A DNA stretch of 62,000 nt from Apostichopus japonicus (lineage: Eukaryota > Echinodermata > Holothuroidea > Aspidochirotida > Stichopodidae), in contig NC_092577.1 in NCBI RefSeq assembly GCF_037975245.1, positions 33,004,398-33,066,397 on the forward strand. The letters are read 5' to 3'. The number at the start of each line of letters is the position of its first letter. Position 1 is the first letter of the stretch. Shown here one piece after another: positions 49,925 through 62,000 of the stretch. A program made the position numbers and the translations under genes. The notes under the pieces were generated by a model. That model was not told where the DNA came from. It worked only from the letters and a program-made list of their open reading frames with translations, and ran no database searches.

Positions 49925-50600
49925 ATATGGTTTGGTACTGTATGATATGTTGTGGTACGGTACGGTATGGTACCGTACGTTACGGAATGATATTTTACGG
50001 TACCGTGCAAAGCGGTATAGTATGGTACGGTGCGGTACAGTATAATATCGTACAGTATGGTCTGGTATGGCACGGTTTAATACGGTATGTTATGATACGG
50101 TTTGGTATGGTAACGTTTGGTACTGTCTGATAACGTATGTTATGATATGATACGGCATTATATGGTATGGCGTGGTACGGTATGATATGGTATGGTGCGG
50201 TATGGTACGGTATGGTATTTTATGGTACGGTATGGTATGGTATATGGTACGGTACAGTATGATATGGTATGGTATATTATGTGATGTTATGTTATGGTTG
50301 TGTATGGTGTGGTACGGTATGGTACGGTATGGTATGGTATATGGTACCGTACAGTATGGTATGGTATGGTATGTTATGATATGGTATGATATGGTATGGT
50401 ATGGTATGGTATGGTATGGTATGGTATGGTATGGTATGGTATGTTATGGTATGGTATGGTATGGTATGGTATGGTATGGTATGGTATGGTATGGTATGGT
50501 ATGGTATGGTATGGTACGGTACGGTACGGTACGGTACTGTGCATGGTACGGCGTGATGCGCGGTATATGTTATGGTACAGTAGGATATACAATGGTTTGT
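49925..50600. repeat. (TATGG)n pentanucleotide satellite
   Basis: About 670 bp of a 5-bp repeat. The core (about 50388-50515) is nearly pure TATGG, while the flanks drift to TACGG, TATGA and similar units. Because five is not a multiple of three, all frames read as five-residue repeats (MVWYG, TIPYH), and the 146-codon open frame is an artefact. Confidence 0.96.
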
Positions 50601-52318
50601 AGTATGTTATAGGCATATATACATAATGAATGTTAGCACTTTACAATGTTAACATTATGATACTTACATGTTGAGTTACAGCTACCAACTGTTTACACTT
50701 TCAACAAAATAAACTCTAGGCAGGACTATTATAATGTCAGTGGATTCCACATGCATACAGTAATGCGTTATATGTTACATGCTACCGCTTTAACTTTATA
50801 CTACTCTGTCTAAAGAAAGCAACCAAAATAAACCCACCAGTCTAGATCTCCCTGCGGAGATACGAGGCAGGGACTCCCCGTAGCTAACGATATGATCTAC
50901 AGCTCTAAACTGACAACTGAACTTATATGAATTCAACATATTTATCACGCAGATGGCTATATTTACTTTGCCACTCATTTTATATGCCATTGGGAGCATA
51001 GAAAGGGAACGAGAAAATATTCCAAATTTGTAGTATTTGTTTTCACACATCTGGACAATTTCTGGACCGAATAAAGAAAAGCGTTGTATAAATATCACCT
51101 TTTTTTGATGGCATCATATTCCGAGTTATGTAGGCTAATTCTCCACCCTGTATAAAACCACAAATTATGTATTTTATCGTTTGCGATTGACAGCAACATT
51201 ATGCTTATAGTCAAGAATGGTGTATATTAACACACGGCACCCAAAAACAAAGAAACTCATTCATTCAACAATTATTGAATTTTGTTCTTGAATTGATATA
51301 TATATATTACTATAGGTATTCCATATTCATAAATTTGTCTATTAAATTTGTCTCTTATGTGTTGGATATTTAGTTTTCATTAATATTATTATTTCATAAT
51401 AGTGAATTTTAAATGTTCGTACTTATACAGAAGGTATCAACTAGGGCTAATATTTGCATTTTTTCAATAAAAGAAACACGATGGTTTATTACTTTATTCA
51501 TAAAATAATATGAAACTTAGAGAGGTAGAGTAAAAGAAAACTTATGTGGTCCCTTGTGGCGCTATACGTATATCACAACACAAGTTAGACAAAATGGCAG
51601 CATCCTATACCAAGACGTTTAAACTTTGACATCTCCCAAATGGTGCAAGAAATTTCTTGGATGGTTCAAACAATTTTTCATCCCACCTCTCGTACATAAC
51701 ACAAAGAAAGAAAATTAGCTCAACTTCTGAGAGAGGTGTAGAAGTTGATCGTAGTGATTTAGGCGCGAATCCAGGGGTATGGGATGTACTCCCCTGCCCC
51801 CTTTCTTAAAACCACTCATCAAAAGCTGAATGTAGCTATTAGTACAACATTGTGTACAGACCCCTAATTATAGGTGTAACTTATAATGCAGAATGCACCA
51901 TCGTTTCTCTTGCTGTGGGGAGATCCCGGCCTACACGGCAGTCGGCTTCAACGGCCAAAGGATCACCCCCTTCGTTTTCAAACTCATGGATCCACCACCC
52001 CCTATGATGCGCCCGTGTTGTTTTTTTTCCTTCTAAGTTTAGGGATATTTGGATACAATACAGTTGAACTTTATGCTACTTGGCTGTAATCTAATCCAAG
52101 CTTCCTTACCAAGTTTCTTCTTACATTTGTTTGCTTGGATAATGCTGTCACGACTAAAGATGGGAAATGCGTGACAAATATTTATTGAAATTTTGGCAAG
52201 TTTGTTACGTCACGAATTCAAGTTACCCCTGATAGAGGTGATAAGTAGTATATTAAGTAGTATATCAAAGCCCTCTCTAGCGTGACAACGAAATAAAACC
52301 AAATTCTACGAGAGTGCT
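50601..52318. other. Intergenic, no gene; possible old MITE at about 51760-52017
   Basis: GGCGCGAATCCAGGGG near 51763 and the complement of CCCCCTATGATGCGCC near 51998-52013 look like degenerate hAT-type termini, but no clean duplication is visible. Nothing else is recognised. Confidence 0.4.
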
Positions 52319-52324
52319 TGTCTG

Positions 52325-52893
52325 ATCGCTTCTCGGCCTTTTGGCTAAGATCATGTGTAGCAAGGGCGTAGGAACCGGGGGGGCTGGGGGGCGCCAGCCC
52401 CCCCAGTGAAAAATGTGGAGGGGCGGAAGTATCATTCCGCCCCCCGCTTCGCAAGTCAGAAAACCCCTTTTTCATTTCCAAATGAGAAAAAAAATCTCAT
52501 TTGGAGCACCAAATTGCATCTAAGGCCAGGTGAAAATACAAAATTAAGTTTACAAAATGGAGTGGGTGTTGAAGTGTGCTATATTGCACCAAATTGCATC
52601 TGAGGCCACCTGGAAATGCAAAAATTTCCAAAGGGGAGGGGGACACCCCCTCCCCTTAGACCCCTCCCCCAGACCGTCCATCAGTCTTCAGCCCCCCCAC
52701 TCAAAAGTACCTTCCTACGCCACTGATGTGTAGTATATGTTCCCCTTCGAGGGGAATCGTGATACACACCTGACGATGATCACACAGTCACAGGCTCGAT
52801 GCAAGGGGACTGGGGATGAGAGCGGAAACCGTCGTGCAGTTGTTTGGTTTTTCGTGCCCAGGTTCTTTCCTGGGTGAATTTTCTTAAAAAGTA
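52325..52893 (+). repeat. U2 snRNA-headed SINE-like element, interrupted by a MITE
   Basis: Positions 52325-52360 read ATCGCTTCTCGGCCTTTTGG and continue as the 5' end of U2 snRNA. The match resumes at 52734 with TATATGTTC. Without the MITE this gives about 45 bases matching U2 with two differences. After that the sequence leaves U2 and becomes a body with CTGACGATGATCACACAG, TCGATGCAAGGGGACTGGG and CCCAGGTTCTTTCCTGGG, which recurs at 38502-38617. TGTCTGA flanks both ends (52319-52325, 52894-52900), a likely target duplication. The unit is about 195 bp. It is not a functional U2 gene, since the branch-point region and Sm site are missing. Confidence 0.78.
52361..52725 (-). mobile_element. hAT-type MITE inside the U2-headed element
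   Basis: The termini CAAGGGCGTAGGAA and TTCCTACGCCACTG are inverted repeats, and the flanking octamer ATGTGTAG is perfect (52353-52360, 52726-52733). The 365-bp interior is the reverse complement of the 7712-8084 copy. Strand is given relative to that copy. Removing the element and one octamer restores the U2-like head. Confidence 0.92.
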
Positions 52894-52900
52894 TGTCTGA

Positions 52901-54620
52901 AAGGGGCTTTCGAGTTGATTTTGATCAATTTTACAATGTCCTTCGATACTAAAATCTCATGGTTAAAGTCATAAAGTTAATTTGTCACATTTCATTTGAA
53001 ATGATGAAATAGACAAGTTGAAATTTTTTGAAAATTTTACAGTTTTCTTTCGGCAAGAACCCCGCCAAACCCCCCCCCCCCCCCTTCCGACCCCTGTACA
53101 TTGTAATGATTTTGGGATTATTTACCATAGACTATTACAAAGGAAAGATTATCTAGGTCGTCGACTGAGTGTGAAGGCATTGCATCAGGAGGCATTACAA
53201 ACAGCTGCTTGAAAGTAAATTATTTATTTGAATTTCTCGATCGATGATTGATTTGCCTTTGTGTATATAATGATTTGACAGAAAAAATGCATTTGTCACA
53301 TTAATAACAATGACGATCTATTGTCATATACAATTTTTTTTTTATAAACATTCACAGAAATTGATAAAGTGCCTATTTTTGACGGAGATGATATGTGTTT
53401 ACAGGATGTGGTTATCATCTAGTAATTTAGTGTAGAAATCTTACACAATTGTTTTCTAAAACAGTCAACTTTGGCCATCGGAAATATATGCATTGTTAAA
53501 GACAGCCTTCCACTTCCTGGAAGTCATTAGCCTCAAATGTTCCTATTGTTTCTTTATTTCTTCTCCGGGTACTAATGGGGGAGATATATATCCTAATTTG
53601 TTTTTGTTGGTAGTTTACTACCATAACGTTACTCAATTTAAATTGATATTGTTTGCTTCTACACGAATGTTAGTTTTTCAAAACGTTCTGAAGGAGACCC
53701 CCCCCCACCGCCCAACCCCTCTCTCTAAGTGTTCTTCCTTACCAAATACCTGAAATCAAATCTCTCCTAATTTGCTATAGATGATATGGGACATGCATGG
53801 AGCAACATCGCCGTTGTTGTTGTTGGAAAGTTGTTGTCCTTGTTGTTTAGTTGTTTATTTATTTATTTATTATGTGCTAATGAACCCCATTGTGAATGCA
53901 GTGCCTGAGATATGCGTATAAAACTCTCTTTTTTTAATACAGGATACAGGGTAACCGGAAAGAAACAAAGATTGTGAAACCAACCAATATGAATATCCCC
54001 CGCCCCCCCCCACCACACCACCCCCGCTTTGGACCCATGTACCCTCACTACACAAGGCTTGAGGTCCGTTACCAAGTTTTCGGTATATACTTATACTCGA
54101 GAGCTGACTTGCAATATTATAACTTGAAACCAACTGCCAATACCGTAATGCCATATTTACATCTCCCTTTTCTCCTTTTTTTCAATTGAATTATGTCCGT
54201 CGTTCTGCAATACAAGAGCTTACCCCCCCCCCCCTCACCCCAACCCCACCCGAGTCTCACTAAAGGGATTGTATAGTGACGTGAGGTGATATATAGGATA
54301 TTTGTTTAACATCGCGTTGGGTTAAAAGGTGTAATACAAAAACTACACCAACAAAGAAATAAATACCTTGTGTGCCAAAGTAAACACAGTTACTTATATA
54401 ACAGTTGCCAAATTTGTTTGATAATCTTGTAACTAATGTCGTTCTTTCCGGTGGGGAAATGCTATATTGTTATTTCTCGTTTCTACCATTTTTATCGATC
54501 ATGCGGAAGTCTAAATCCGTTCTTGTAAGTTAGCCAAAATCCGAACTTACTATTGTTTAAATCTGAGGTTTTTGTAACCATTAGTTCCGGAACTTACTGA
54601 AAGTACGTGCTGTGGGCTAA
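52901..54620. other. Intergenic, upstream of the CUB-domain gene
   Basis: No exon is recognised. (GTT)n and (TTTA)n tracts lie at about 53810-53875, with poly-C tracts at 53068-53083, 53699-53706, 54003-54012 and 54222-54233. Confidence 0.5.
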
Positions 54621-54646
54621 CGCAGCAACATTTGACATGTGACATG

Positions 54647-54705
54647 TGACGTCACACGTACGTGTGGCGTGAACTGAGAGGCATTGCGAGAAAGAGTTAT
54701 AAATA
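54647..54705 (+). promoter_or_regulatory. Candidate promoter: CRE, palindrome and TATA box
   Basis: A perfect cAMP-response element TGACGTCA (54647-54654) overlaps the 14-bp palindrome CACACGTACGTGTG (54653-54666). A TATA box TATAAATA follows at 54698-54705. Transcription would start near 54730, giving a 5' UTR of about 130 bases before the ATG at 54862. Confidence 0.6.
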
Positions 54706-54861
54706 GCAGTCAAAATAGAGATTTCGCACCAAACGGCGGCCATCGCTACTTAAATCTTGGCAACGTATTTAGAAGTATAGTACGAAGATATTCTGACTGA
54801 TTCTCTTTGCTAACTTTCCTGGTTGATCTAAACACTCGGATTTGAACATTTTATCGCGAAG

Positions 54862-54934
54862 ATGGCACCAGGGTTTACAGATGTGACGTCATTTACTGGT
54901 TTATTGGTTGCTGTTCTGTTTCTCATTCAGCTTG
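54862..54934 (+). CDS. LDLa-CUB gene exon 1 (signal peptide)
   Basis: Encodes MAPGFTDVTSFTGLLVAVLF then LIQLG, a short N-region plus hydrophobic core, ending in phase 1 at GTAAGT. The start was chosen because a signal peptide follows directly and a TATA box lies at a suitable distance. Confidence 0.8.
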
Positions 54935-57914
54935 GTAAGTTTAACAAAAAATTTAAAAATCATCATGAAATGTTTTGCTTTGACTTATTTTTCCTTTAAG
55001 GCGACAGCCCGCAAAACTATGTGGAGGGATCCATAGTCGGTCTCGACAAAAATGTTCCGTGTGGTGGGTGGCGAGATTTCTTCCGGTTGTTCCGCAAAAT
55101 TGACCGATATATTTCGTACCTTGTTGGCCGAGAGCAAAGTTATTATTATTCCATAGGCCAAGCTAGCTTTCTGGCATGCATTCTGATGGATACGGTAGGG
55201 TTGGGGTAGGGTAGGGTTGGGCTAGGGAGGGTCGTGGCTCAGACCTCATGGAAGATCCTGGGTCGTGGTCCTAAAAGTTTGCAGACCGCTGTTTTGAAGT
55301 ATAATGTAAAACCAAGTATATCTATAAATGGTCCAATTATTTTCAAACGCTTATTTTGTAGGCTTAACTAAAGTACGAACTTTATCGAGTTTGACAAGGT
55401 TTACGATAAAAGGGAAATAATTGCGAAAAAAATTACTAAATTTTCGAGTAGCTCCGTTGCACGTACTTTGACAATACGTCAAAAATTTGCGATATGTTTT
55501 TCTTCTTCGAGTTATCAAGTTACATGCATCGCAGCAAATCGGCAATTTGTTAATTTACGTTAACATGTAACGTTTAGTGCAATTTGGCAACTTGACCCGA
55601 AAAATATGCAAATTTTGTTGTTTTGTCATGTTATACACCACACGACGGGTAAGTCTACAACTCATGTTGTTGAACCAACCGTATAAATCTGATGGGAAGA
55701 ATAAAATTTTAAATTATGATTATACGTTGTATATGTTTGTATCTAAAAACACATAAATGCTGGGGAAAATGTAACAAGAAAAACTCATTCAACCCCCTAA
55801 CGCAGGGGTTCCCTAGCTGGGGTGCATGAACCCCCAGGGGGTGCATGAGTCCATCGCAGGGGGTTCGGGAGACGTCTTTGAAAGTCAAAACTAGAGTATC
55901 TTTTGTTGAACTAAATACTGATATATCATATAATTTAAGTCGTACCTATCGACGACAAACTCTTTTCGCGTTCCATACTAATATGTTGCCATAGTAGTAC
56001 CGTACCGTGCATGTGATACTTGATCTTTTACGAAGCGCTGTTATGCGTATTATATTATAATAATGACTCATATCGTGTCTCGAAAAGTTGGGGGTTCGTG
56101 GAAAACTCTGACATCCACAGGGGGTTCGTGGGGTGATAAAGTTAGGGAAACCCTGCCCTAACGTGTCATTCATTGTCATAAGGAAAAAAATTGCTTCCTT
56201 GTTTGCAGGTCAAGCCAAAATGGCATTCAAATGTGAAGATGGCGCTCTTTCTCTACCTATGAGTCAAGTCTGCAATCATATGTGGGATTGCCCCGACGGG
56301 AGCGATGAGTTACCTCATCGTAAATGTCGTAAGTACTAATGTTGTAATAAAATATTAATTACAAAGAATTTAAGAACAAAATTATGGTTAATCTGTTTCA
56401 ATGGTTCCCGAGATGGACTCTTTTTAAGTTAGGATTAAATTGGCTGGTTTTATGCAAATTTGGTGATAATCTTAGCATGTTTCATATAACGTGCTACTGC
56501 AATGTTGCTAAGAATCTTTGTTGTGGCCTAAACTGACTCTAACGCTACATGGACTACCCCCCACCCCCACCCCACCCCAGTGTTATTAAACCAGGGATCT
56601 CGATACATGTTTGAGACAAAGGATCGGCCATTGTTCAAAAGGGATGAATTTACGGCATATGGCGGTCCAATGCCCCAAACGAACGTCAAGTCAGTGTTAT
56701 GTAGTGGTAATTATCGGTACCATGCATTCAACCCCCCCCCCCCCAGCCATCCTTCAGAGTTGGGGCAATGCAAACCTACTGATTAACTTTTAAAAGAAAA
56801 TTTCTATCGATCCAACTAAGGCACACCCTCTTCAGCTGTTCTATGACTAAAATGACTGACTGATGTGATTCTACTTCCATTCCTTATCCAAATAATATCA
56901 TAGGTTATATCAACAACTTGCAAAAAAGCAAACTGGAACTATTTAAAAGGGGCATAAATTTCTTCATTATACGGACTAACAAAACAAAAACAACTGATAG
57001 TCAATTACATGAAGCTCATTATAGTGGGATTTGAGAAACGATATAGCATCGAAGATTTATCAAGATCAAAGCAACATATAGACCTTTATCCTACGTATAT
57101 GTCGCTCTGTCATGGTAGCATTCCTGTACCTCTGTTTCTCTCCCCCTCCCCTCACCCCTCCTGTGGCATGCAAGTATGCATACACTGCGTGACTGAGTAG
57201 GGGTGAAGATGGATGGTAGGAGGGTAGCTACCAAACGTTGTCTTAAAAGTATTTATGCTGAGAAAACTATGGGCACCCGACACCAGTTTTTTAATGGGAG
57301 GGGGGGGGGGGGGGTGACGGTGCTGGTGAAATTGCAGTCTGTGGCGGAACCAGGTATGAAAATCATCGCTGTGCAAATTATTCGGAGTTTCCGCCGGGTT
57401 CTCTGAACACGTAACCAAACTTATAACATAAGTGATTTTTACGGGGACTCACTGACAGCTTACCAACAAAACTTCCGTTAGATTGAAGCGTTACAAATGT
57501 ATATTCGTTACTCGTTTTCAGCATCCATGGGACCCGGACAGTCGGTTCATGTCACCTCCCCGGGATGGCCGGGCAAATATCCTAACAACGCCAGCGTCAT
57601 CTGGACCTTCGCTAGCGAGATGGGACTTCCCCTCTTACTACAAATAGTTCATTTCGACCTGCAGAGGAATTATGACTTCTTAGTGATAGGGGGCGCTTCA
57701 GATCCCCGTGACGTCACTTCCGTTGTGAAGTACCGCTATGGCCATGACAAGTACACAGATAAACCGTTTGAGATGTACGCCAATTTGACCGGAAATGACG
57801 ATCTACTGAAGGAGAATATCTGGAGGTCAGAGGTCAGTGAAATGTGGATGTACTTTGAGAGCGATTCGGCGACAGCCAACGATGGCTTCCAATTGATTTT
57901 ATCTACGCCAAACG
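54862..57914 (+). CDS. Secreted or membrane LDLa-CUB protein, 5' part (three exons, 3' end not found)
   Basis: Exons 54862-54934, 56209-56328 and 57522-57914 join in frame to 195 codons, all at phase-1 introns. Residues 1 to about 27 form a signal peptide (hydrophobic GLLVAVLFLIQLG). Residues about 31-65 form an LDL-receptor class A module (FKCEDG, VCNHMWDCPDGSDE). Residues about 66-195 form a CUB domain (TSPGWPGKYPNN, NYDFLVIGG, FESDSATANDGFQL). It should act outside the cell in binding or adhesion, with calcium held by the LDLa acidic cluster DCPDGSDE. NAS and NLT in the CUB are possible N-glycosylation sites. The CUB has no cysteine, and the LDLa lacks two of six. The final GTAAGT donor shows that more exons follow, but I could not identify them before 62,000. 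Confidence 0.85.
55803..56155. mobile_element. hAT (Charlie-like) MITE in intron 1 of the LDLa-CUB gene
   Basis: The termini CAGGGGTTCCCTAGC and TTAGGGAAACCCTG are inverted repeats of the CAGGGGTTCCC type. A perfect octamer CCCTAACG flanks both ends (55795-55802, 56156-56163). The 353-bp interior is non-coding. Its right end lies only 53 bases before exon 2, so the insertion sits close to the branch-point region. Confidence 0.9.
56209..56328 (+). CDS. LDLa-CUB gene exon 2 (LDLa module)
   Basis: A symmetrical phase 1-1 exon encoding FKCEDGALSLPMSQVC and NHMWDCPDGSDE up to the last Cys. Against the six-cysteine LDLa pattern, cysteines 2, 4, 5 and 6 are present, while 1 and 3 are replaced. These two normally bond to each other. 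The calcium-binding DCPDGSDE is intact. The acceptor is TTGTTTGCAG and the donor GTAAGT. Confidence 0.9.
57522..57914 (+). CDS. LDLa-CUB gene exon 3 (CUB domain)
   Basis: A symmetrical phase 1-1 exon of 393 bp encoding a whole CUB domain. SPGWPGKYPNNASVIWTF, VHFDLQRNYDFLVIGG and WMYFESDSATANDGFQLIL match the CUB strands. None of the four usual cysteines is present. Of the calcium-site acids, the Asp in NYDF and in FESD remain, but the usual Glu position reads Gln (DLQ). The acceptor is CTCGTTTTCAG and the donor GTAAGT. Confidence 0.92.
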
Positions 57915-60360
57915 GTAAGTTGACCTAAGTTGACCTTTCTAAGTTGGCCTTTCTGTAACCTGATAACCGATTATCCTCGATTAATTGATATAATGTCATG
58001 CATGTTTGCAATTTCCATGACCGCGATACATAGACTATGCAGCTTCTGTTGTACTAGAGGGAATTGATTTCCTTCAGAACAATTCCGCCCCATCTCCATG
58101 CACCGTGCATTTTTTTCCTGCTACGTCTCGAGGAAACGTTTCGCATATTAGATGGAGTTCCTGATGGGAAGGGGGGGGAGGGGGAATACTGACGAGGAAA
58201 ATAATCGGTTATTACTTTCATTATTATAGGACAGCGATTTAGTCTACTAGGTGGGAGTTGAAACACGTTCATCAGAACACATGATCTTTTGGTGCCATTT
58301 ATCAGTTTGCATGGACCGGTGAAAGTGCGGGGGGTGGGGCGAAACAGTAACATGAAGGGTATCCTCTACAATAAGAGCACATAACGGCATAACCTTTCTC
58401 ATCTCGTTCCTTCTCAACTGGTTAATCGCCGTTGAACTTATTTTTTTATCCGTATTGCCGTAGGGGGCAGGGTAACATTCCCCCACCTTCGTCGTCAATC
58501 TGGGGATATTGTTTCAGTCGGGATAATTGTTACATTCCGTCGGGGAATTCTGCGCTTCCAGGTGTTCATGTTTAAACCTAATTTTATAATTAAATGCTCT
58601 AAATAGCTTGGTTTTTGTGGGGTGAGGTGGGGATGCGGGGGCCTATAGACCAGGCTACGTCTTCAACACCACATGACCACAACTCATTACATCCCCTTTA
58701 CATCAAACATTACATCAACCAAGGGGATTTATAATTTGTCCACCCCCTTCCCCTCTCCTCCGACCCCTTTACGTTTCAGTTCCTGTCACGCAACTACAGT
58801 TTAGTATTATGGTAACTTGTTAATCCCGGATAATCACAAACACCGCTAAATACCTCATATTGGGTGGTCCGATCATGCATAACGTCACCGTGGCAACATA
58901 TGTTTCTTTCTTTCAATGTCTTTTCTTTCTATTCATGATCACATTGTTGATTTTCCTTTTCACCAAAATTTGGAATACTTACTTACCGGTCAATGTACTC
59001 TTGTGTGTGTGTGTAACTGCTTCATCAAAATAAAATTTCTCTCCTGAAAGACGTTTACCTTCCTCTTCTGGTTGTTCATTATCGGAAAGAGTGGGTATGT
59101 TCGGCTCAATGTCCAAAACAGTGTTGCCAGATGCAATAGTCAGAGATCACCAAACTTTGAACATTCCCATCTTTCCATAGTTTAATTGTTATCGTGTAGG
59201 ATCTCAGGTTACAGCTTACATGTCAACCACGCATTTGCTTGATTGTTTTGTTTTGTTTTGTTTGTTTGTTTCCACTTGAATTACGCGGTGGGATGAACTA
59301 GTAATCAAACTAGATGAATGAAGCAATTGCCAGGTGCCTTTTCGTTTTACATAAATCAGTGTTACCGTGTTTATCATACGTGTGAAACCTGCTTGACCCA
59401 TGGTGTCCAAATTGGACGTGAAACATAGCAACTATTCGTGGTCTATCATGTTATTCATATTATCAACAGGGCCTATATTTCCTTTGGTTTGTCAAAAGCA
59501 AATTAACAAGAAACATGCTTAAAATTTATGAGTTGTTGCCATCATTATCAGGTCTTGTGACAATATGGCGTCAATTAATCGGTAGAGGGTTCATATACTT
59601 CAAATATGATATGAAAAGGATACCTGGTTCATTCCTGTCTCTGTTCTATATTATCGCGTTAGCTTGCGTCTGATGTTCGTCAAACATGTTGTATATTTTG
59701 CTGCTCGACTTTGAAACGGCCAAAGAAAAAGGCAAAGATAACTTACAACGAGACCAGAAAATCTACGACAATTCTAAATAAACACAATGTCAATTTACGT
59801 TGTTGGATTTATACACTCTAGTAAACGTAACGTTTACATCAAGTTGAAAACATCTGTGAAACATGAATGATTCGACATATTATATTTGAAATAAACATTA
59901 GCTGCCTGTTATGTCAAGGGTTGTATACACATCATTTTCTTTAAGCTTGGAACCTAATCGACTTGCCGGATATTCTATTTTTTTTTAATTTGATGGAAAT
60001 ACAGTAAAAGTTAGAGGATGTGAACGGATGTGACAATCCCTTAGAGATTGACTGATCTTCACAATTAGTTCTTGAGGGGTCTTACATGTGAAGTCACGCA
60101 CCATTGTTGTCTACAATATTTGTCAAAATACTATGTTAAGATAATTGTTCTTATCAGGAGAGAGAGAGCAAGACACGGCCCGAGGTAGAGGAGGGGAGGG
60201 GTTGGGTTGGGGGGGGGGGGGGTTAACGCCGGGATGCGATGAAAAATTTCATGTTCATAATAAAAACAAACAAACACCGGATTCTCAGAACATATAGCGC
60301 CTGTTTTCCCATACAGCATAAGCAGTTTCACGCATGATTCCTCCTCTGCTTGGTCAGAAT
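57915..60360. other. Presumed intron 3 or downstream DNA of the LDLa-CUB gene
   Basis: No further extracellular-domain exon is recognised. It contains poly-G tracts (57300-57315 just upstream, 58170-58180, 60210-60222) and a (TTTTG)n/(TTTG)n tract at about 59243-59272. Confidence 0.45.

Positions 60361-62000
<1,640 letters not shown>

Noticed and set aside
50172-50612. 146-codon MVWYG-repeat protein
   Set aside because: It is a product of the TATGG satellite, which keeps several frames open on both strands.
52325-52760. Functional U2 snRNA gene
   Set aside because: Only the first 45 or so bases match U2, and they are split by a MITE. The branch-point-pairing region onward and the Sm site are absent.

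Overview
This is metazoan nuclear DNA, most likely from a marine invertebrate deuterostome; an echinoderm is my best guess, at moderate to low confidence. The reasons are GT-AG introns of about 0.4 to 7 kb, an invertebrate-type lipin start, many short DNA-transposon derivatives, and long (TA)n and poly-G/poly-C tracts. No prokaryotic or organellar features are visible.

Layout. Bases 1-15,426 have no recognisable coding exon. They are filled with (TA)n microsatellites and several hAT-type MITEs, most with clear 8-bp target-site duplications. Bases 15,467-36,516 (+) hold a complete lipin (phosphatidate phosphatase) coding region. I reconstructed 15 coding exons whose phases join into a 960-codon frame, with the N-LIP domain, a polybasic nuclear signal, and the C-LIP catalytic domain with a DIDGT motif. 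Its introns carry tandem arrays of 21, 24, about 33 and about 200-230 bp, a tRNA-derived SINE and a LINE fragment. Bases 36,517-54,600 look intergenic. They hold a perfect 84-bp-arm palindrome with hammerhead-ribozyme-like motifs on both strands, two TTAA-flanked elements (the second one here, the first in lipin intron 4), rearranged LINE remnants, a TATGG pentanucleotide satellite, and a SINE-like element headed by U2 snRNA sequence and split by a MITE. Bases 54,647-57,914 (+) hold the promoter and first three coding exons of a secreted or membrane protein: a signal peptide, a cysteine-poor LDLa module and a cysteine-free CUB domain, all joined by phase-1 introns. That gene is open at its 3' end, and I found no convincing further exon up to 62,000.

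The two genes share no obvious pathway. Lipin makes diacylglycerol and acts as a nuclear co-regulator; the second gene encodes an extracellular domain protein. The most unusual content is in the repeats: the hammerhead-like palindrome, the U2-headed SINE, and a SINE and LINE that share a 3' tail.
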